Assembly: GCA_007129405.1 (NCBI GenBank)
Contig: SKVN01000077.1
Span: forward strand, 1-41,184
Reading direction: 5' to 3'
Length of the DNA: 41,184 nucleotides
DNA from: Kiritimatiellia bacterium
GTDB lineage: Bacteria > Verrucomicrobiota > Kiritimatiellia > UBA8416
The notes below the pieces were generated by a model. It did no database searches. It saw only the letters and a program-made list of their open reading frames with translations, and had not been told where the DNA came from. How positions within the stretch are numbered: position 1 is the stretch's first letter; every line of letters starts with the position of its first letter. Shown one piece after another: positions 10,600 through 19,756 of this stretch. The position numbers were made by a program, and so were the translations under genes.

Positions 10600-12974
10600 G
10601 CCTGCCTCGCTTTCTCTGCCCAGATACTGTCTGGATAACGGTCCGACAATTCCGACACCACCAGCATCACGTCATCCCGACGATCTTGCGCATCAAACGA
10701 TACTGCCGCATAATATAAACTCTCCGGCACCAAGATCGGGTCATCATACAAAATACCCACACTCAGAAACAATCGGGCGGCCTCATCAGGCTGCTCTTTG
10801 GCAAGCGCAACCTTACCCAAGCCCACCAGAGATCGCGCTCGTACCGCATCCGCCTCATCTCCGACAGCAAGCGAAGAAACGCGACGCAAATATATGCCGG
10901 CATCTTCTACTTGTTCCTTTTGCAAAAGCAAAAGCCCCAATTGCAGGGCAGCTTCCCCCGCATAGATGGTCCGCGCATCGATTGCCAACGCTTTACGCCA
11001 CGCCGCCTCTGCTTCCGCATAAGCCTCTAAACCCATGTGTGCCCGCCCCAACAACGCCTGTCCCGATTGTTGCCAGGCCGGATCCTCCTGCCCTGCCAGC
11101 AAAGCCGCCACTGCTACCATTTGCTCGTATTGTTCCTTGGCGCCATGATGGGCAGCAATCCATTCCAACAAGCCAGGCGAGAAACGTTCACGTATAGGCG
11201 AGGCAATCAGTTCATCCAGCAAGAAAACCGACTCGGCAGACGCATCCAACCGTTGCAAGACCAACCCCAGATGGAACTGCGCATCACGTCGCAAATCATC
11301 ACGTGGCGCAGACTCCCATGCTTCCCGCAAAAGAGACTCTGCCTCTGCATAGCGCCCAGCATCAAAATGCAACATGCCTTGCCAATACCGACTATCAGCC
11401 AGATAACGGCTCTCCGGATATAGCCGGAGCAATTCTGACAATGTCGCTATCGCATCCCGATTGCGGGCCAATCGAATTTCTCCCATCGCCTTCTGATACA
11501 AGGACTCCTCTACCAAAGCATCCTCCGGATATTCCTGCACCAGTCGACGCCAATCTCGCACGGCCTCATCATGTGCGCCAGCTTGTGATAACGCATATCC
11601 TGATGCAAACAGTGCCTGTGAGGCCAAAGGATCATTTGGAAATGTATCCACGAGTTGCTGGTAGAATTGCGCCGACTCGCGATAAGCCCCCTGCAAACGC
11701 AAATGGTGTGCCAGTCGATATAACGCATCCCGCGTGCGCTCCGATATTCCATCCTCACGCACAACCATACGATAGTGCTGCACCGCTTCTGCCGGACGCT
11801 GCAGAGCTGCGTAGGACTCGGCCAGTAACCAATTCACGTCCTTGCGCTTCTCCTGAACCATCCGAATGGTATCGGCCACACGAATGGCGGCTTCATACTG
11901 GCCTGCCTGGTAATATGCCACGGCCAACTCATACCGCGCAGCATTCGCAAACCGACTACCCGGAAAACGCGCCAGCAAAACATCGTACGTTTGCGTAGCC
12001 GCATCCGTCTGCAATAACTGCCGCTGGCTATTCGCCTTGATATACAACCACTCGTCTACCTTTTCGCCATCTTCCGCATCCTCTAACGCCATCTGCACTA
12101 CGGCAAAAGCATCCGCATACAAACCCGCACGTAGAGCCGCCCATGCTGCTTGCAACCGCGCATCATGAGCCCGAATATCCTCGGGAAATGTACGCAACAA
12201 GGTGCGGTATAGCGCGGCAGCTTCATCAAAAGAAGCACTCCGAAAATACATGTCCGCCTTTTGAAAAAGAACTTCGGCCCGCAGCCGATCGGTACCGGCA
12301 GACTCCCGCGCTAACCGGTAAAACCCCAGCGCCTCAGCAACAAGAGCAGAATCCCATTCACCTTTTTCGGCCAACGTCCGGGATAGCCGATCACGGCGAA
12401 TGGCGGATCGTTTCATCAAGGCAAATACCTGAAATTCATTATCGGGATGCTTGTCAAGCAACGTTTCCCATATGGCGTCTGCCGCATGCAACTGACCGCG
12501 GTGATAGAGCACCTCGCCAAGATAGTAGCGCGTAGCTGCAGCTAGATCCGGCTCAGGATCGGACGCCAATATTGCCTCGTAATGTGCTTGTGCAGAATCC
12601 AGATCCCCGGCATCCGCATACAGCCGAGCACGCCGATACGCCGCCCGCAAACGATATGGACTCTCCTGAAAGCGGGAAACAACCCACCCATAATACTGGG
12701 CCGCAGTCGTATAGTCTTGCAGCAAACGCAAACCTTCCGCCAACCGGAAAGTGGCGACATCATTGCGATCACCGTCAGGAAAGGCTTCCAGAATAGCGGT
12801 ATATTCGCGTACGGCTAAATCATACATTTGCCGGGCAAACAAGCCATCTGCAAAACGTAGACGGTCCGCATAGTCATCTTCCAGCGCACCGGTATATGTT
12901 GTAACCGCCAGCAATCCAATACCCATCATGGCAACAGGGCGGCGTAACCATCTTCTTGCCATAACTACCCTCAT
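10587..12974 (-). CDS. Exported multi-TPR repeat protein
   Basis: Probable signal peptide and many TPR-like repeats (YYQAGQYEAAIRVADTI, LYPESRYLADSRYWQGMLHFDAGRYAEAE); ATG at 12974 overlaps exbD stop as ATGA. Confidence 0.85.
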   Translation of the reverse strand: MRVVMARRWLRRPVAMMGIGLLAVTTYTGALEDDYADRLRFADGLFARQMYDLAVREYTAILEAFPDGDRNDVATFRLAEGLRLLQDYTTAAQYYGWVVSRFQESPYRLRAAYRRARLYADAGDLDSAQAHYEAILASDPEPDLAAATRYYLGEVLYHRGQLHAADAIWETLLDKHPDNEFQVFALMKRSAIRRDRLSRTLAEKGEWDSALVAEALGFYRLARESAGTDRLRAEVLFQKADMYFRSASFDEAAALYRTLLRTFPEDIRAHDARLQAAWAALRAGLYADAFAVVQMALEDAEDGEKVDEWLYIKANSQRQLLQTDAATQTYDVLLARFPGSRFANAARYELAVAYYQAGQYEAAIRVADTIRMVQEKRKDVNWLLAESYAALQRPAEAVQHYRMVVREDGISERTRDALYRLAHHLRLQGAYRESAQFYQQLVDTFPNDPLASQALFASGYALSQAGAHDEAVRDWRRLVQEYPEDALVEESLYQKAMGEIRLARNRDAIATLSELLRLYPESRYLADSRYWQGMLHFDAGRYAEAESLLREAWESAPRDDLRRDAQFHLGLVLQRLDASAESVFLLDELIASPIRERFSPGLLEWIAAHHGAKEQYEQMVAVAALLAGQEDPAWQQSGQALLGRAHMGLEAYAEAEAAWRKALAIDARTIYAGEAALQLGLLLLQKEQVEDAGIYLRRVSSLAVGDEADAVRARSLVGLGKVALAKEQPDEAARLFLSVGILYDDPILVPESLYYAAVSFDAQDRRDDVMLVVSELSDRYPDSIWAEKARQAWAL

Positions 12975-13387
12975 GCATCCGGTTCTGTCGTGGCAAAAGA
13001 AATATTCCATAAATCCGATTGCCGACACAAATCGAGCGTGCGAATCAAATATTCATATGGCGTTTGCAAGTCTGCCCGTATGACAACTGGCTGGCCCGGA
13101 TATAATGCAACAATGCGCGCAAGCAGGTTCTGCAAACCTTCCCGGTCCAGTTCCCGCTGATTGACCACATGTGTGCCATCCGCACGTATGTTGATAATGA
13201 TCTCCGAGGGCAACCGGCTCGGCATTTCTCCCGTCTCGGCTGTCGGTAGCGTGATGTCAATTTCCGTTTCCCACTGTGCATAAATCTGCGCCGCAATAAA
13301 AAAACACAGCAGCAGGAACATGATATCAATCATGGGCGCCAATTGGAACCCCACACTGGGACGTTTCGATCGACCGCGAAAATTCAT
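12971..13387 (-). CDS. exbD: Biopolymer transport protein ExbD/TolR
   Basis: FQLAPMIDIMFLLLCFFIAAQ with the conserved TM Asp, periplasmic ExbD domain. Confidence 0.93.
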   Translation of the reverse strand: MNFRGRSKRPSVGFQLAPMIDIMFLLLCFFIAAQIYAQWETEIDITLPTAETGEMPSRLPSEIIINIRADGTHVVNQRELDREGLQNLLARIVALYPGQPVVIRADLQTPYEYLIRTLDLCRQSDLWNISFATTEPDA

Positions 13388-14109
13388 GCGCTCGGCCTCC
13401 TGCTTAACAACAACATCAACATCTCACTGGCATTGACTTCCAGCAAGGATACCAGCTTTGCTGCCCTACGACGAAAATAGGCATAAAAGGCCATGGCAGG
13501 AATCCCAACTACGAGCCCAAACGCCGTTGTCAGCATAGCCTTGTTCACTCCAGCAACCAATGCCGTAGGGCGAACGACAGCAATCTCCCCGGAAACAGCG
13601 TTAAAAGCAAGCATCATCCCGAAGACGGTACCCAACAATCCTACCATGGGAGCCACAACCGCAACATCCATCAGAAACTGCGTCTGTCCCTCCATCGACT
13701 CCGATTGGCGTGCCCCCTCGGCTTCAACCACATCACGTAGGAGCATCGCATCTGCCGCAGGTACGTTTTTAATATGCTCCAATGCTGCCAAAATGACAGC
13801 ACTCAGCGGACCCCCGCGAAAACTACATATACGTCGGGCATCCTCCAAACTGCCTGAACGCAACTTCTCGATCAGTTCCGTTCGAAAAGGTTCCGGAACA
13901 ACAGCCCGCCGCCGCAAAATAGCAAAAAAATACAGTATCAACGCCAACGTCAATACCGACATCATCGCCAACACGACATAAACCGTTTTAATGGCCGCGT
14001 CCATCGCCGTCTCAAAGGGAATGCCGCTTCCACTCTCGGTTGCCATAGCAAAACCGGGCAACACGATCATCCCTACCCACACCCAACACCATATCATCCG
14101 CTTTTGCAT
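13384..14109 (-). CDS. exbB: MotA/TolQ/ExbB proton-channel family protein
   Basis: VAPMVGLLGTVFGMMLAFNAV and TTAFGLVVGIPAMAFYAYF TM motifs; ATG at 14109 preceded by GGGAG (ORF track starts at a TTG at 14121). Confidence 0.92.
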   Translation of the reverse strand: MQKRMIWCWVWVGMIVLPGFAMATESGSGIPFETAMDAAIKTVYVVLAMMSVLTLALILYFFAILRRRAVVPEPFRTELIEKLRSGSLEDARRICSFRGGPLSAVILAALEHIKNVPAADAMLLRDVVEAEGARQSESMEGQTQFLMDVAVVAPMVGLLGTVFGMMLAFNAVSGEIAVVRPTALVAGVNKAMLTTAFGLVVGIPAMAFYAYFRRRAAKLVSLLEVNASEMLMLLLSRRPSA

Positions 14110-14136
14110 ACAATCTCCCAACTGGATTCTTTCGTT

Positions 14137-15522
14137 CTACTTTTCCAACACTGGATACCCAACCCCCAGCAACATGGATATCTTCTCATGATAACAAACC
14201 GTTTCCCGATTGACAAAGTCTATTGTTGATTCTGCCCTTTTTCGCAAAGCGGCAAAATCCAATCCACCGGGGGCTCCTTCGTGCTGTTTCTGCATCGCCG
14301 CCATTACCGGATCACGACCTTCCAGTGCATCCGGCTCCGCTTTTACCCGATCATAAGCATCCCGAAATGGCACGCCATCTGCAACCAACTCAAGCGCACG
14401 ATCGGTAGCAAAGATCTCAGCAATACAGCCCGCGCGCAAAGCGGATTCATTCACTTCCAAAGAGGACATCAAGGGCTGCAGGACCTTCACCGTATCATAC
14501 GTCAACCGCAGCCCTTCCATAAACGGGGCTTTGGTTTCCTGTAAATCACGTTGATACCCACCCGGCAATCCTTTCAAAATTCCTGATACCCGCAGCGCAC
14601 ACGAAAGAACATCCGAACTCCGGGCACGAGTAAGCTCGAATACATCCGGATTCTGCTTCTGTGGCATGATACTACTGCCTGTGCAATAAGCTGAAGGTAA
14701 CCGGAAATACCCAAACTCGGGCATTACATATAAAATCATATCTTCTGCCAACCGACCTACCGAAAGCATAATTTGCGACAAAACCATCAGAATGATATTT
14801 TCACAACGACCGCGCGCCATGCTAGCATACAATACATTGTGAATCGGGCGCGCAAAACCCAGCAAATCAGAGGTGCGAGCCCGATCAATCGGCAAAGGAA
14901 CCCCATACCCAGCCGCAGACCCCAGCGGCGAACGATCATTCTGACGATATGCCTCCTGCAATAATTCCAAATCATCAAGCAGACTTTCTGCGTGTGCGCT
15001 GGCCCAAAGCCCCAGCGTGCTCGGCATCGCAGGCTGCAAATGCGTACGCCCCGCCATGGGAACTTCTTTATGTTGCTCCGCAAATGTCAACAGCACCTTC
15101 GCAAAATCAGCCGTTTCCCGCAGAAGCAACAAAAGCTGCTCCTTCGCAAACAAACGCAAATCTACAGCCACCTGATCATTCCGGCTCCGCCCCGTGTGCA
15201 CGCGCTTCCCAAGATCGCCCAACCGTTTCGTAAGCGTCCGCTCCACAGCTAAATGTACATCTTGGTCGGCCGCCTGAATCTCAAAGTGCCCCCTCCGATG
15301 GTCGCGTATAATCTCAACCAATGCCGCGATGACTTGATCTTTCTCGACAGACGTAAACAAGGGCGTCGGTAGTGGCATCTCGGACAACATCGTGACATGT
15401 GCGGCCGTACCGATGCAATCGACTTCCACAAGCACACGATCCAACTGCATATCCTCACCTGCTGTGTATGCCAATACCGCTGGATCAATTTGTCCCACCA
15501 GTGTTTTTTCCCCTCGCTTCAT
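14137..15522 (-). CDS. argH: Argininosuccinate lyase
   Basis: Fumarase/ASL signature GSSIMPQKQNPD, HTGRSRNDQVA, AGRTHLQPA. Confidence 0.97.
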   Translation of the reverse strand: MKRGEKTLVGQIDPAVLAYTAGEDMQLDRVLVEVDCIGTAAHVTMLSEMPLPTPLFTSVEKDQVIAALVEIIRDHRRGHFEIQAADQDVHLAVERTLTKRLGDLGKRVHTGRSRNDQVAVDLRLFAKEQLLLLLRETADFAKVLLTFAEQHKEVPMAGRTHLQPAMPSTLGLWASAHAESLLDDLELLQEAYRQNDRSPLGSAAGYGVPLPIDRARTSDLLGFARPIHNVLYASMARGRCENIILMVLSQIMLSVGRLAEDMILYVMPEFGYFRLPSAYCTGSSIMPQKQNPDVFELTRARSSDVLSCALRVSGILKGLPGGYQRDLQETKAPFMEGLRLTYDTVKVLQPLMSSLEVNESALRAGCIAEIFATDRALELVADGVPFRDAYDRVKAEPDALEGRDPVMAAMQKQHEGAPGGLDFAALRKRAESTIDFVNRETVCYHEKISMLLGVGYPVLEK

Positions 15523-15544
15523 CTATGCTCCCTTCCCCAAACTC

Positions 15545-16741
15545 TCATTCTTCACGCCAAATACCGCCATGTTCTTCCACTTCGCCAGCAAAAAGCCGCA
15601 ACGCCAAAAGGGCCCTTTGCTCCTGTGCTTCCAATTTTTCCTGATCTTCACCAGCCACAACTCCGTCCAGAACATCCAAAAAACCATCCACCACGGCCCG
15701 GAACCTTTCCGGCCGCCCCTGCGCGACAAACTGCAAGGCATTGCGTCGATGGTTGATCGCCTCTGCAAACCAAACATTTTTTCGATGTGCACCAAGTTCC
15801 GCCAAAGGAGCACCCCATGTAATCGCCGCGTTTCGAGGAATACCATGTTGACCGGGGTAAAGCAATAGCAGCTCCTGCAAATCATCGATGTGAAATTGCA
15901 TCACCACACCTACACCGCGTACAATCCGCCGCTGCGCCAAAAGCCAACGATCCAATTGTTCATCCGGATCCGGACCCACATAGGATTGCAACCAATGCAC
16001 ATCTACTTCCTCCTGCGCGGCGAATGCCCGAAAGACATGCCTGACGATACGCGCAGAAGAAGGGCGGGTCACCAACCAATACACCACAGCTCCCGCAAAC
16101 ATCGCGTCTTCCGGATCTAATCGACCCTCCTGTGACCGCCGCAAAAACAGCCCAAGAGACGGAACATGCCCGGCACGCCATAACCGATCCACATATTCGA
16201 GCGTAATTTTAACGTCATCCGCATGCAAAACTTCAACCACACCCTGCCAGAACCAGGAGGGCGGACGAAGAATGTTTCCATCATTCTCATGTATCACATA
16301 AACAGATAACAAAGCCAAAATGAGTGCCTCATGTGCTGCCTGGACATGCGCACTCTCGTAATCAGGCAAGGTAATCCGGTGAATGACATCGCCAAGCACT
16401 GTCTCTGTTCGTAAAGAAATACCTGCTGCAACAGCACCATCTCCATCTGAAGGCAAGACCTGCAACCGTATGCGTTGACGACCCCAAGGAACCGGCACAC
16501 GCAACAGTTGTTCCAGCGCCACACGTTGCTGCTGCACAGCCTCTAACAGGTACGCATTCAAACCTGCCTGCGGACCAGATACGGCAAGGGTCCGATCAGA
16601 CGAGGATGCCGTATGAAGCCGCAACAACGCCATACGCGCACGAAGCGCCGCACGCATCGCATCTTCAGCATGCCCAGGCGCAACAAAAACCATGCCCGAG
16701 AGAATCCATACCCATAATATGTGCCAACGTATCATATCCAA
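15545..16741 (-). CDS. Exported protein of unknown function, possible degenerate gluzincin-like fold
   Basis: Signal peptide (HILWVWILSGMVFVAPGHAED); HEALILALL...PSWFWQGVVEVL resembles the peptidase-MA layout but lacks a complete HExxH. Confidence 0.6.
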   Translation of the reverse strand: MDMIRWHILWVWILSGMVFVAPGHAEDAMRAALRARMALLRLHTASSSDRTLAVSGPQAGLNAYLLEAVQQQRVALEQLLRVPVPWGRQRIRLQVLPSDGDGAVAAGISLRTETVLGDVIHRITLPDYESAHVQAAHEALILALLSVYVIHENDGNILRPPSWFWQGVVEVLHADDVKITLEYVDRLWRAGHVPSLGLFLRRSQEGRLDPEDAMFAGAVVYWLVTRPSSARIVRHVFRAFAAQEEVDVHWLQSYVGPDPDEQLDRWLLAQRRIVRGVGVVMQFHIDDLQELLLLYPGQHGIPRNAAITWGAPLAELGAHRKNVWFAEAINHRRNALQFVAQGRPERFRAVVDGFLDVLDGVVAGEDQEKLEAQEQRALLALRLFAGEVEEHGGIWREE

Positions 16742-16771
16742 AACTTACGTAAATCTACGCAACACGGGACC

Positions 16772-17596
16772 TCAAATCATACTCATCGTGCCTTTGTGAA
16801 ACGATAAATCCATCGTCATCATCATGGCCCCCTGTTTCTGGTCCAAGTCGCCAGTAATTTTTTCAATGCCCTGTAAAATCACTTTTTCATGACGAGCCGG
16901 AATCAGGGCCATGATCGTATGACTCGCATTGCGGTCTTCCCGCATAAAACGCAAGAGCCCGGCAAACAAAGGTATCGTAGAAACATATGCCCCCATACCT
17001 TTGGACTCAATAACGGAGGCACCCTCTATCCCCTGATCAATCAAAAACTCCAGCACGGCCTGTAAATCATCTTCATAGTACAAGATGAGATACAGTAACT
17101 TCATCGTCTCATCCTTGGACGGAAGTTCAGATCCCTGATCGATAGCCCGACCCACAATTTCATACAATATGGACGGATCGGTCGTCTTCAGCATTTCTCG
17201 TCTAATCGCATCCTGCGACAGTAAACGCGAAATAGCCGCCAGAAGCTGTAGATGCTCTGGAACCCGATCCCCAGGGGCAAACACGACAAAAAACACATGC
17301 ACCCGACGCTTATCCAGGGCCTCAAAATCAACACCCCGTGGGGCAATCAACACAAATAGGACAAAATCCTCCAAACCACTCATGCGTGCATGCGGAATCG
17401 CCACACCATTCCCAAGACCTGTCGTTACCGCCGCTTCCCGCTCTGCCAGATGACGGTATAACACATCACCACCCTTGTCTGCCAAGATCGCTGACTGCGC
17501 AGCAATAGCAGCCATTTGCCGCAACGCGTCTTCTTTGTTGGTAGCGGCAAAATCCACGCGCATCAAGCGCACATCTAATTTCTCGGTAATATTCAT
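16772..17596 (-). CDS. PTS EIIA (fructose/Ntr-type) domain protein with PII-like C-terminal domain
   Basis: EIIA-2 active-site context GNGVAIPHAR; C-terminal MKLLYLILYYEDDLQAVLEFLIDQGIEGASVIESKGMG...DQKQGAMMMTMDLSFHKGT resembles GlnB-like fold proteins. Confidence 0.8.
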   Translation of the reverse strand: MNITEKLDVRLMRVDFAATNKEDALRQMAAIAAQSAILADKGGDVLYRHLAEREAAVTTGLGNGVAIPHARMSGLEDFVLFVLIAPRGVDFEALDKRRVHVFFVVFAPGDRVPEHLQLLAAISRLLSQDAIRREMLKTTDPSILYEIVGRAIDQGSELPSKDETMKLLYLILYYEDDLQAVLEFLIDQGIEGASVIESKGMGAYVSTIPLFAGLLRFMREDRNASHTIMALIPARHEKVILQGIEKITGDLDQKQGAMMMTMDLSFHKGTMSMI

Positions 17597-18849
17597 CCTG
17601 CCTCCAATTCCGTGCCACGTTGCACACCGTAGCGTAAAAACAGCGGCGAAAGCAGCTCGTTTAAAAAGATGGAATACAACACAATATTCACGGCACCATC
17701 CAAAGGACCATACAGCATCGACTGTGTGCGAACGGCCTCCAGCACGGGTGATGTTCGAATCAAAAGAATGAATCCCAGTGCCACGCCTCCTTTAGAATAC
17801 GTGCAGGTCCCGAGATACGCCCCCAAACGCCAACCAAGCCCCCGCAAACGTGTCCCCAGTGCACAACCCAAGGTACGCGCAACCCCGCGAAGCAGAATGT
17901 AAGAAGTTCCGGCAATAAGCCCCGCAACGCTTGTAACTACCGCAAGATCAATTTCAAGGCCGGCAATCACAAAAAAAAGCGCATAAATGGGAGGCGTAAA
18001 TGGCTCCACGGCCCGTAAAACCCGATTGTTGGAACGATGGATGTTCACCAAAACAGCACCCATCACCATATTGACAAGCAAAGGCGACAAATGCAGCGAT
18101 ATGGTAACACCAGTAACAGCAAACACGAACCCGACAGTAATAATCATCAATTCATTGTTGCTGCGTACACGCGCAATCAGCACGGAAAACGGCACGGCAC
18201 AGAGCCCGCCGATAACCAGACTCAAAACAATCTCCCGTAACGACTGCCCCAGAATAACCCCCCCCCCGTACGTGCCCAACATATTCATCACCACCGAAAA
18301 TGCGACGCCAAACAAAATGACGGTTAGCGCATCACCCAATGCCACAAGGCCAAAAAGATATTCCACAAATCGACCATGTGTACGCATGTGATGAATCTCT
18401 GCCACAATAATGGCGGGTGAAGTAGCACAAGCAATGGCCGCCAACAAAACGGAATATGGATATTGCACATGCAGAGCAGGAACAAAATACCCCAGTACAC
18501 TACACCCTGCCAAAACCAGCAAAAAGGTAATCGATAATCCCAACAGGGTAATAACAAGAACATCGCGCCCAATCCGTTTCAGACGGTTCGCGGCAAATTC
18601 TCCTCCGATCGTTAATGCCAAAAAGCCGATCGCTACTTCCGTCAGCACATGCAACAGATGCTCCATGGCTGGAGAAACCCAGTTTCCCCAATTCCCAAAC
18701 AAAACCCCGATCAAAATAAAACCACTTATTTCCGGCAAACGAATGCGAATCGCTACCTTGCCTGCCAGATAGCCCAAAACAAGCAATAGCCCTATCAGAA
18801 ATAACGGATGCTCTAAAAAAACCTGTTGACGCTGTAATAAAAACTGCAT
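17593..18849 (-). CDS. Cation:proton antiporter (CPA2/Kef-NhaP-like)
   Basis: About 12 hydrophobic TM segments, LPEISGFILIGVLFG and ACATSPAIIVAEI antiporter motifs; ATGA overlap with the EIIA gene. Confidence 0.87.
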   Translation of the reverse strand: MQFLLQRQQVFLEHPLFLIGLLLVLGYLAGKVAIRIRLPEISGFILIGVLFGNWGNWVSPAMEHLLHVLTEVAIGFLALTIGGEFAANRLKRIGRDVLVITLLGLSITFLLVLAGCSVLGYFVPALHVQYPYSVLLAAIACATSPAIIVAEIHHMRTHGRFVEYLFGLVALGDALTVILFGVAFSVVMNMLGTYGGGVILGQSLREIVLSLVIGGLCAVPFSVLIARVRSNNELMIITVGFVFAVTGVTISLHLSPLLVNMVMGAVLVNIHRSNNRVLRAVEPFTPPIYALFFVIAGLEIDLAVVTSVAGLIAGTSYILLRGVARTLGCALGTRLRGLGWRLGAYLGTCTYSKGGVALGFILLIRTSPVLEAVRTQSMLYGPLDGAVNIVLYSIFLNELLSPLFLRYGVQRGTELEAG

Positions 18850-18994
18850 GACATAAAATCATGCATTACGGCACAAAACGCAAGTTACTATTGCCTGCTG
18901 AAAGTTGGCATTGCTCTCGCTACCCCGTATGCGATATAGGAGTTGCATACCTAATGCATCAACAAAGCAGGTCTTTGTGCAAGTAGACAACTGC

Positions 18995-19744
18995 ATGCGA
19001 TTACAAAAATTCCTGGCACAGGCTGGCATTGCGTCCCGGCGCAAGGCTGAAGACATCATCCTTGCCGGTCGTGTTGCCGTAAATGGTGCCACAACCACAC
19101 GTCTGGGAACAACCGTGAACCCATCCAACGACACCATCACTGTCGATGGCAAGGAACTTGCGGCACCCAATACCACCAGAACCTATCTACTACACAAACC
19201 CGCCGGTCTCATTTGCAGCGCCAGCGAAAGCCAGGGAACCACGATCTTTTCGCTGTTCCCACATAAAACGGCGACGCGCCTGTTTTCCGTGGGCCGATTA
19301 GATAAATACTCGGAGGGATTACTCCTGGTAACCAATGACGGGGCACTCGCCCATAAACTAACCCATCCGCGCTATGGGCATACCAAAACATATGACGTGA
19401 CCGTAAATGGACAGGTTTCCAACGAACAACTGCGGCGATTACGATCGCCCACCACCATGGATGGATACCAAACGCGGGGCGCAAAGGTCCACATCGAGCA
19501 CCAAACAACCCATCCGGAAACCACGACCTTACGCGTGATTCTCCAGGAAGGACGCAGTCGGCAAATCCGGAACATGTGTGCCGCGCAGAACCTCGCCATA
19601 CGAAAACTGCAACGCATTCGCATAGGACAACTCGAGTTGGGCAACCTCAAACCAGGCACCTATCGTCCCCTGAAACAAAAAGATCTTGCTCTCCTGCTAA
19701 AACCCGACACCTTGCCGTCACGCAAATCTCGTCCGCATCCCTAG
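18995..19744 (+). CDS. 16S/23S rRNA pseudouridine synthase, RsuA/RluB/RluF family
   Basis: N-terminal S4 domain (MRLQKFLAQAGIASRRKAEDIILAGRVAVNG), catalytic GRLDKYSEGLLLVTNDG. Confidence 0.94.
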   Translation: MRLQKFLAQAGIASRRKAEDIILAGRVAVNGATTTRLGTTVNPSNDTITVDGKELAAPNTTRTYLLHKPAGLICSASESQGTTIFSLFPHKTATRLFSVGRLDKYSEGLLLVTNDGALAHKLTHPRYGHTKTYDVTVNGQVSNEQLRRLRSPTTMDGYQTRGAKVHIEHQTTHPETTTLRVILQEGRSRQIRNMCAAQNLAIRKLQRIRIGQLELGNLKPGTYRPLKQKDLALLLKPDTLPSRKSRPHP

Positions 19745-19756
19745 AACCCGCATATC

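Noticed and set aside
10529-11998. 222-aa and 231-aa plus-strand ORFs over the TPR gene
   Set aside because: Pro/His/Arg-rich translations explained by the C/A-rich plus strand; TPR frame on minus strand is clearly coding
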